Shown here: positions 14,719-19,852 of the stretch, piece by piece
Position numbering within the stretch: the stretch's first letter is position 1
Layout: each line of letters begins with the position of its first letter
NCBI GenBank assembly: GCA_937924555.1
Contig: CALDSN010000061.1
Location: 1-19,852, forward strand
DNA from: an uncultured bacterium
GTDB lineage: Bacteria > Cloacimonadota > Cloacimonadia > Cloacimonadales > Cloacimonadaceae
Direction: 5' to 3'
DNA: 19,852 nt
Notes under the pieces: model-generated
Told to the model about the DNA's origin: nothing
The model's input: only the letters and a program-made list of their open reading frames with translations
The model's database searches: none
Translations under genes and position numbers: made by a program

Positions 14719-15309
14719 TTATCTTACAATAACTCTTAAGTTCTTCACGCTTACTTTGTAACCACCGCCAATCATCACATACCCTTTGAACATCTCGGAC
14801 ATATCTGTGATACGGCTGATTCCCCAGTTACCGGAGCGGGCATCCTGAGTGCTTTCGGGAGCGCGCAGGGTGGAATCGTCTCCATAGGTATCGAAGAAGA
14901 TTACTTCCTGCCCAAGCTTAAGTTCCGCACTGCTGGCAATACGGGTTAGTGCCCACCATTTCGCCCATTCTTTCACACCACTGTAGGCATTCATGAACTG
15001 AGCCTGATCTTTGGTTTCCGGGCTTGGAGGGGTAACCAGTTTGCCCAGAGTAACTCTTTCCCATTCGGTATCGCCAAAAGGCTCTTCCATGTAGAAATAG
15101 TCTGTGGGTTGAATATACTGTGCGTCCGAGTTTCCGCTGGGGGCTTGAACCACCGCTGCAGGTGCGGAGGAAGGAACACTTAGCACCACATTGGGCAGGG
15201 ATGTATCCAGCACAACCTTGGGCATACAGCCGAAAAGCACGGCGGCTGAGAAGATAACAAGTGTCAGTTTCAACAGTAAAGAGAGGTAGATATTGGTCTT
15301 AGCTTCCAT
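14719..15309 (-). CDS. Putative lipoprotein, unknown function
   Basis: The 196-residue protein has a signal peptide with a basic start, the hydrophobic core LTLVIFSAAV and a lipobox LFGC with the acceptor Cys28, so it should be a lipid-anchored envelope protein. After a Ser/Pro/Ala-rich stretch (about 42-60) comes a domain with QPTDYFYMEEPFGDTEWERV, KEWAKWWALTRIASSAELKL and VIFFDTYGDDSTLR, ending in SVKNLRVIVR. I do not recognise the family. ATG 15309 follows AGGAGA at good spacing. Only 50 bases separate its stop from the carboxyltransferase start, with no strong terminator between, so cotranscription is possible although the functions look unrelated. Confidence 0.85.
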   Translation of the reverse strand: MEAKTNIYLSLLLKLTLVIFSAAVLFGCMPKVVLDTSLPNVVLSVPSSAPAAVVQAPSGNSDAQYIQPTDYFYMEEPFGDTEWERVTLGKLVTPPSPETKDQAQFMNAYSGVKEWAKWWALTRIASSAELKLGQEVIFFDTYGDDSTLRAPESTQDARSGNWGISRITDMSEMFKGYVMIGGGYKVSVKNLRVIVR

Positions 15310-15345
15310 TTTTGTCTCCTAATGGTTCTATGTTATTTTGTGTCA

Positions 15346-15354
15346 TATATACCA
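15346..15354 (-). promoter_or_regulatory. Possible extended -10 element of the lipoprotein gene
   Basis: Minus-strand TGGTATATA fits the TGnTATAAT form of an extended -10. Transcription would start about 30 bases before the ATG at 15309. No good -35 box is at the proper distance; a TTGACA further upstream is 33 bases away, too far. Confidence 0.25.
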
Positions 15355-15410
15355 GTAAATCCATGCTGCGAAGCAGGTTTATTTTGTCAAATCATATTTG
15401 CCTACAAAGC

Positions 15411-15438
15411 AAGAGAAACTCCACCGGGAGTTTCTCTT
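15411..15438 (-). terminator. Terminator of the secreted-protein gene
   Basis: A perfect 12-bp stem, AAGAGAAACTCC (15411-15422) with GGAGTTTCTCTT (15427-15438), has a four-base loop. Read on the minus strand it ends TTTCTCTTGCTTTG, a moderately T-rich tail. It lies 49 bases after the stop of the gene at 15488 and separates it from the lipoprotein gene. Confidence 0.75.
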
Positions 15439-15487
15439 AACTTGGAACAAATATTAGTCACCTTCTAAGGGTTATGGCATCTCTAAT

Positions 15488-17962
15488 TTAGGGGATGTAT
15501 CTCCTCACCTGATAAAAGGCGGAACTAGCTATTGCTGTACTCCAATAGCTGCGTGTGCCAATCCTGCTAAATCCCGAAGCTCCCGATACCAAAGTCCAGG
15601 GACCCTGCGGGTCGGAGGCAGAATACACCCTAAACAGCTCTTCCGCACTTGCGCTGTCCCAGCTTAACTCCACCGTGCTGCCAATCTTTTGGATTTGCAG
15701 GTTCTGCACAGTAGGGATAGCTGCATTGGCAGTAACGCTAACATCATCTATTGCCACGATGTTCGCCGATGAATCAGCCTTGTAAACAAAAGCCAAGCGG
15801 GCGTTTTGTCCATAATATGCCCCCAGGGGAAGGCTCATCTGGGAAGCATATGCATTGCTCTCGGCAATGCTGTTGAAGCTGTACAGCTCTTGCCAACCGA
15901 GGACAGTATTTATCATCACATAAAGCTCGGTGGGGTTTTCCGCACTGCTCTGGTAATTCACCCAGAAGTTCAGCACAGTGGAGCTATCTATCCGCATCAA
16001 AGGACTAAGCACCCAGTAATACTGCGGCATCTGATAGGGAGTACACATCAATGCCCCATCTCCAGCATGGATATACTGGGAGTCCCAAGCGTTGCTCCAT
16101 CCACCACCCATTCCGTTTTGCGGTGCTTGGGTGAGAGCAGAACTAACCTTATTTGCCCATCCTGCGGGCGGAAGAAATCCTCCCTCAAAATCCTGCACAT
16201 AAGGGAAGTCTGTTATCACGCTTTCGGTGCTGAAGGTCCAGATGTCTCCAATTGTCTGCTGAGCACCGTTAAGAGCTATTACCCGCCAATAGTAGGTTTG
16301 CCCCGGAACCATATCAAAGCTGTAGTCATAATGCAAGGTCCCGTCATCCTGAGCCTTGGCAGCATTGTTTAGCGTTGCAACCTGCTGGTAATCTGTACTT
16401 AGGTACAAAATGCTGCTATCCTGCGAGTGCGATTCATCCCAAGCATAGCTCCAAGACAGGCTGGGGCTGTAGTCCACAGGGACATAGGTGGCATTGTCAT
16501 AGGGATAGTTGGGATATGGTGCATAAGGTGGATTGATATATGGCGTTACATTGATTGTCCATTGATACATAATGCTGCTACGGCTGTTGTCGTTCACACT
16601 CAGGAAGAGCAGATAGCTCTCTCCTGCTTGAGCCAATTCACTTGCGAAGGTGTATGTGCTTTGAGTGGACACAAGCTCGCTACCCAGTATCCATGAGTAA
16701 TTCAAAGGGTTATTATCCGGGTCATAGGCTGTAATGGAAAAAGCTTGCGAGGTGGAAGCCATCACCGACACGCTGTTATTCATGGGGGTAGGCTCAAAGG
16801 GTAATACTTCTGTAACCACAATAGGATTATCCACATAGCTGTGAAAGTAGTTTATGGTAAAGTCGGATTGGCTTGTTCCGCCATGATCGTTGCGCCAACC
16901 CACCACCACAAAATCATCTGTTCCCACACGGGCAGCCTGACGGTACCAACCATAATGATCTGTATGCAGATGGCTGTACACATACTCACCCGTTTCGGAA
17001 TATATCACGATATAGTTGCGTCCGTTAAAGGGCACTCCATAGGCACCGCTTACCAGGCAGTTCCCGTCTTCCAGTTCCAGAATATGGTTAAATTCAATTC
17101 CCCCCGGCAGTTGTTGCCATAACAAAGTTCCCGTGTAAGTCGCTCTAAAAGCAAATCCGTCACCATCGTTTTTCCCCGCTGCCAGAATTGAGCCGTCGGG
17201 GGTTTGGTATGCGTAGTTTAACACTTGGGTTCCTGTTCCGGCACCGGTGTAGGTTTGTTCCCAAATAACTCCCATTGAGCTGTTAAAACGCACCAGCAGC
17301 CCATCATTCCCGCGTGAACCAGCCATCAAGTATCCACCATCTGCACAGATTTCCAAGGATTTAACTTGAGTGGCAAGCCCCACAGCGGACACTTCTATGC
17401 TTGCCCCCACTTGAGTGGAAGTGAAATCGTATAACCTTATCTCCGCAAAAGCACCGGAGCCTGAGCCTTTGTTGTCATAAACAAAAAACACCTCTGCGGT
17501 GGGTAGCACCTTGAAGCCAAGCGGGGTGTAATAAAATGCCGAATGGACACTTACATCACCGTTGTTGGGGTTTATCACCATGAAGTGTCCCCCAATTCCT
17601 GTGCCCTGAGTTGTGCTGCCAATAAAAACACTGCCATCAGACCTTAAGCCTGCATAGATAGCTCTGGTTCTGCCATTAATAAATTCCGATAAATGATAGG
17701 TGTTGCCCCAAACTATGCTCCCATTGGGGCTGTGACGCACAACGGTGGGGTACTCCACATACGTGTCATTATAAGTTGAACTGGTGTATCCCACGGTGAG
17801 AATATCTCCACCGGGAAGTGATAAAGTGCTATTAGCCGAGCTTTCACCCGGGTTAGTTCCGTTAGGGTTATCCGTATAGCTCCAAGCTTCGTTTATCACA
17901 AGCTCTGCACCCAGATGTGCCACAACCAGAATCATAAGAAGAATTGGCAATAATCTAATCAT
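15488..17962 (-). CDS. Large secreted multi-domain protein with propeller-like repeats, Ig/FN3-like and jelly-roll modules
   Basis: The 824-residue protein has a signal peptide (MIRLLPILLMILVVAHLGA). Residues about 30-375 are a run of blades of the type G-D-I-L-x-V-G-Y-T, G-S-V-F-I-G-S and G-Y-L-M-A-G-S, each followed by a W or F strand, as in beta-propeller proteins built from delta-60-like repeats. Then come a PKD/Ig-like domain (about 385-472, with TAYDPDNNPLNYSW), an FN3-like domain (about 478-580, with GQTYYWRVIAL), a choice-of-anchor J-like jelly roll (about 585-745, from FPYVQDFEGGFLPPAGW to IVAIDDVSV) and an FN3-like tail ending FYQVRRYIP. No cell-wall anchor or type IX-like sorting tail is seen at the C-terminus. 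I start at ATG 17962, preceded by GGAG at seven bases; an upstream GTG at 17992 has no ribosome binding site. The role is unknown; surface adhesion or carbohydrate binding are guesses. Confidence 0.86.
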   Translation of the reverse strand: MIRLLPILLMILVVAHLGAELVINEAWSYTDNPNGTNPGESSANSTLSLPGGDILTVGYTSSTYNDTYVEYPTVVRHSPNGSIVWGNTYHLSEFINGRTRAIYAGLRSDGSVFIGSTTQGTGIGGHFMVINPNNGDVSVHSAFYYTPLGFKVLPTAEVFFVYDNKGSGSGAFAEIRLYDFTSTQVGASIEVSAVGLATQVKSLEICADGGYLMAGSRGNDGLLVRFNSSMGVIWEQTYTGAGTGTQVLNYAYQTPDGSILAAGKNDGDGFAFRATYTGTLLWQQLPGGIEFNHILELEDGNCLVSGAYGVPFNGRNYIVIYSETGEYVYSHLHTDHYGWYRQAARVGTDDFVVVGWRNDHGGTSQSDFTINYFHSYVDNPIVVTEVLPFEPTPMNNSVSVMASTSQAFSITAYDPDNNPLNYSWILGSELVSTQSTYTFASELAQAGESYLLFLSVNDNSRSSIMYQWTINVTPYINPPYAPYPNYPYDNATYVPVDYSPSLSWSYAWDESHSQDSSILYLSTDYQQVATLNNAAKAQDDGTLHYDYSFDMVPGQTYYWRVIALNGAQQTIGDIWTFSTESVITDFPYVQDFEGGFLPPAGWANKVSSALTQAPQNGMGGGWSNAWDSQYIHAGDGALMCTPYQMPQYYWVLSPLMRIDSSTVLNFWVNYQSSAENPTELYVMINTVLGWQELYSFNSIAESNAYASQMSLPLGAYYGQNARLAFVYKADSSANIVAIDDVSVTANAAIPTVQNLQIQKIGSTVELSWDSASAEELFRVYSASDPQGPWTLVSGASGFSRIGTRSYWSTAIASSAFYQVRRYIP

Positions 17963-18049
17963 AATTGAACTCCGTTTTCTTTCAATACTCACGTTTAATA
18001 CATCGTTTCTATTGTCAAGCGTGTTTTTTTCTCTTACTTCCCTCCTTCC

Positions 18050-18143
18050 CCTTGCCTATGGGGTTACGGTTGAGATGCGGTTGCGCCTCCCAGCAAAGTA
18101 CTGGGAATCGCAACCGCATCTCAACCGTAACCCCTAGGCAAGG
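18050..18143. repeat. Long near-perfect hairpin between divergent genes
   Basis: The left arm (18050-18085) and right arm (18109-18143) are complementary over 35 bp, with a single extra T in the left arm (CCTTGCCTATGGGG against CCCCTAGGCAAGG). The 23-base middle has its own six-base stem, TCCCAG (18088-18093) with CTGGGA (18101-18106), around CAAAGTA. The arm carries TTACGG-N6-TGCGG (18064-18080), as in the repeat at 5973-6029. It has no T-run on either strand suited to a terminator, and it lies between two gene starts, where a terminator would not be expected. It may be a mobile palindromic (MITE- or REP-like) element or a structured regulatory site. No coding sequence is in it. Confidence 0.92.
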
Positions 18144-18222
18144 CATTGGCAAGCAACAAAAAGCTTGACCATATCTCCCTTTGCATCAAACATGTAAAAT
18201 GGACATAAGTTCTGGAGGTATT

Positions 18223-19852
18223 ATGAAAACAAAGCTTAGTGTCATCATCGTGCTGCTGTTGCTCCTGCTGTGTATTGGAGCCGCCAAGCAAGAGGCGTTT
18301 GGCAGCATCAAAGGTAAAGTAACTGACGGCAAAAGCAAGGCTGTCCTCGCCAATATTCAAGTGCAAAGCTTCCAAGGCAACACCTTGTATTCCTTCGTTT
18401 ACACCGATGCCAATGGAGCTTACCGTATGGACAAGCTGCCCATCGGCAAGTATTACATCAAAGTTCTGGAGCCTGCATACAAGGACTATTCTGCTAAAGT
18501 GACTATCAGAGCCAAAAAGACAATAATCCTTAATATTAAGCTGCAGAAAACCAATAGACCAGAAGCTCCCAAGCCCGGAGCAATGACCCAAAATGCAGTA
18601 ATCGATTATCAGGAAATGCGGATTGAAAAGGACAGGATAGGCTCTGCTGCGGGCACAGCATCCTATGCCATGCCCAATATTTACCTACCGCCACCGCCTC
18701 CACCCATGAACACCGAGGACTATAACGCTATTACCCCAAACATCTTCCACAGCCCTCTGGATGAACCGCTTTCCACCTTCTCCATCGATGTGGATACTGC
18801 CAATTACAGCAATATCCGCCGTATGCTGAACGAAGGTCAGCTCCCCCCCGCCAACAGCGTGCGTTTGGAAGAACTGCTTAACTATTTCAGCTATAACTAT
18901 CCCGCACCCAAGGATGAGCATCCCTTTGCCGTGTATAGCGAAGTGGGCGTGGTGCCCTGGGATCAGAAACGCAGCTATGTGCACATCGGTTTACAGGGCA
19001 AAAAGCTTGCTTTGGACAAAGCTCCCGCCAGCAATCTGGTGTTCCTGCTGGATGTATCCGGCTCCATGGACGATCCCCGCAAGCTGCCCCTGGTTAAAGA
19101 ATCCATGAAGATGCTTATCGATAACCTGCGCAGCAAGGACAGAGTTGCCATCGTGGTGTATGCCGGAGCTGCCGGAGAGGTGTTGCCCTCCACGCCCGGA
19201 AGCAACAAAATGGCTATCAATCAGGCTCTGGATAATCTTAAAGCTGGTGGTTCCACCGCGGGCGGAGCAGGCATCCAGCTTGCTTACAAGATTGCCGGGG
19301 AAAACCTTATTCCGGATGGCAACAACCGCATTATCCTTTGCACCGATGGTGATTTTAACGTTGGGGCATCCTCCGATGCGGCAATGACCGAACTGGTGGA
19401 AAAGAACCGCGATAAAGGCATATACCTCACCCTGTTGGGCTTTGGGATGGGCAATTACAAAGATAACCGCATGGAACTGCTTGCAGATAAGGGTAATGGC
19501 AACTATGCCTATATCGACACCATCAATGAAGCCAAGAAAGTGCTGGTGAACGAGATGGTTTCCACGCTTTACACCATTGCCAAAGATGTTAAGCTGCAAG
19601 TGGAATTCAACCCCGCACATGTGAAGGCATACCGCTTGGTGGGCTATGAGAACCGCCTGCTGAACAAAGAGGACTTTAAGGATGACAAAAAGGATGCCGG
19701 AGAGATGGGTGCCGGGCACTCTGTTACCGCTATCTATGAGATTATTCCGATGAATTCCAAAGAGCAAATCCCCGGCGTTGACCCCTTGAAGTATCAGAGC
19801 ACAGTGATTACCGAAGAGGCTCGAAAATCCCCTGAACTGATGACCGTGCATC
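18223..19852 (+). CDS. YfbK-like von Willebrand factor A protein with N-terminal carboxypeptidase-regulatory-like domain (3' truncated)
   Basis: The frame opens at ATG 18223, four bases after GGAGG, and is still open at the window end, giving 543 codons. A signal peptide (MKTKLSVIIVLLLLLLCIGA) suggests export. Residues about 26-108 resemble a carboxypeptidase-regulatory/CNA-B-like fold (GSIKGKVTDGKSKAVLANIQ, then TDANGAYRMDKLPIGKYYIK). A Pro-rich linker (155-161) follows. From about 163 it is YfbK: FSIDVDTANYSNIRRML, the VWA domain (about 270-445) with MIDAS residues Asp277-Ser279-Ser281 (DVSGS), Thr345 (GGSTAGG) and Asp375 (CTDGD), and the start of the C-terminal YfbK domain (EFNPAHVKAYRLVGYENR). 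The metal site looks intact. Function in the family is unproven; an envelope role in protein binding is likely. The C-terminus is missing. Confidence 0.92.
   Translation, partial: MKTKLSVIIVLLLLLLCIGAAKQEAFGSIKGKVTDGKSKAVLANIQVQSFQGNTLYSFVYTDANGAYRMDKLPIGKYYIKVLEPAYKDYSAKVTIRAKKTIILNIKLQKTNRPEAPKPGAMTQNAVIDYQEMRIEKDRIGSAAGTASYAMPNIYLPPPPPPMNTEDYNAITPNIFHSPLDEPLSTFSIDVDTANYSNIRRMLNEGQLPPANSVRLEELLNYFSYNYPAPKDEHPFAVYSEVGVVPWDQKRSYVHIGLQGKKLALDKAPASNLVFLLDVSGSMDDPRKLPLVKESMKMLIDNLRSKDRVAIVVYAGAAGEVLPSTPGSNKMAINQALDNLKAGGSTAGGAGIQLAYKIAGENLIPDGNNRIILCTDGDFNVGASSDAAMTELVEKNRDKGIYLTLLGFGMGNYKDNRMELLADKGNGNYAYIDTINEAKKVLVNEMVSTLYTIAKDVKLQVEFNPAHVKAYRLVGYENRLLNKEDFKDDKKDAGEMGAGHSVTAIYEIIPMNSKEQIPGVDPLKYQSTVITEEARKSPELMTVH

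Noticed and set aside
18013..18018. TTGACA box before the secreted-protein gene
   Set aside because: No acceptable -10 lies 16-18 bases downstream; the nearest TATTAA is only 12 bases away.
18165..18200. Promoter TTGACC / TAAAAT before the YfbK-like gene
   Set aside because: The boxes are 24 bases apart, too far for a normal sigma-70 promoter.
18991..19851. 286-codon minus-strand open frame
   Set aside because: It is antisense to the YfbK-like gene, has no recognisable domain, and the plus strand encodes a clear VWA domain with MIDAS motifs over the same bases.

Overview
The window looks like one end of a metagenome-derived contig from an anaerobic bacterium. I infer Candidatus Cloacimonadota or a close relative: a soluble biotin-dependent carboxyltransferase set of the propionate / methylmalonyl-CoA type, a TldD/TldE pair, large secreted proteins built from Ig/FN3-like and jelly-roll modules, and strong AAGGAG ribosome binding sites. 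This placement is from gene content and style only; there is no rRNA or tRNA here. Bases 1-47 are not genomic: they match the Illumina TruSeq indexed adapter, so real sequence begins at 48.

Layout. 48-152 (-) is the N-terminal stub of a gene cut off by the contig end. 384-3391 (+) is a two-gene operon: a membrane-bound PAS histidine kinase and a single-domain response regulator, overlapping by ATGA. A cytoplasmic hybrid kinase with two receiver domains (3393-5744, -) converges on it with one base between the stops. 5745-6106 is the longest gene-free stretch; it holds a kinase promoter, inverted repeats and a terminator. Then come a 57-residue zinc-ribbon protein (6107-6280, -) and the operon small membrane protein - tldD - tldE (9440 to 6416, -).

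The metabolic core is an operon on the minus strand reading from 14668 down to 9551: an acyl-CoA carboxyltransferase, a 62-residue OadG-tail-like small subunit, a pyruvate/oxaloacetate carboxyltransferase fused to a biotin carrier, pyrR and pyrF. The first three fit a methylmalonyl-CoA:pyruvate transcarboxylase, which moves CO2 between methylmalonyl-CoA and pyruvate to give propionyl-CoA and oxaloacetate. No membrane beta subunit of a sodium-pumping decarboxylase is in the window. The last two genes serve pyrimidine synthesis, whose aspartate precursor comes from oxaloacetate. Just upstream is a gene for a putative lipoprotein (14719-15309, -).

The right end carries a large secreted protein (15488-17962, -) and, divergent from it, a YfbK-like von Willebrand factor A protein (18223 to the window end, +, truncated). 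Between them sits a near-perfect 94-base hairpin (18050-18143). It shares the pattern TTACGG-N6-TGCGG with the inverted repeat at 5973-6029, which suggests a dispersed palindromic repeat family. Apart from these repeats and the small transcarboxylase subunit, I see no clearly novel system such as a defence island, CRISPR array, phage or insertion sequence.
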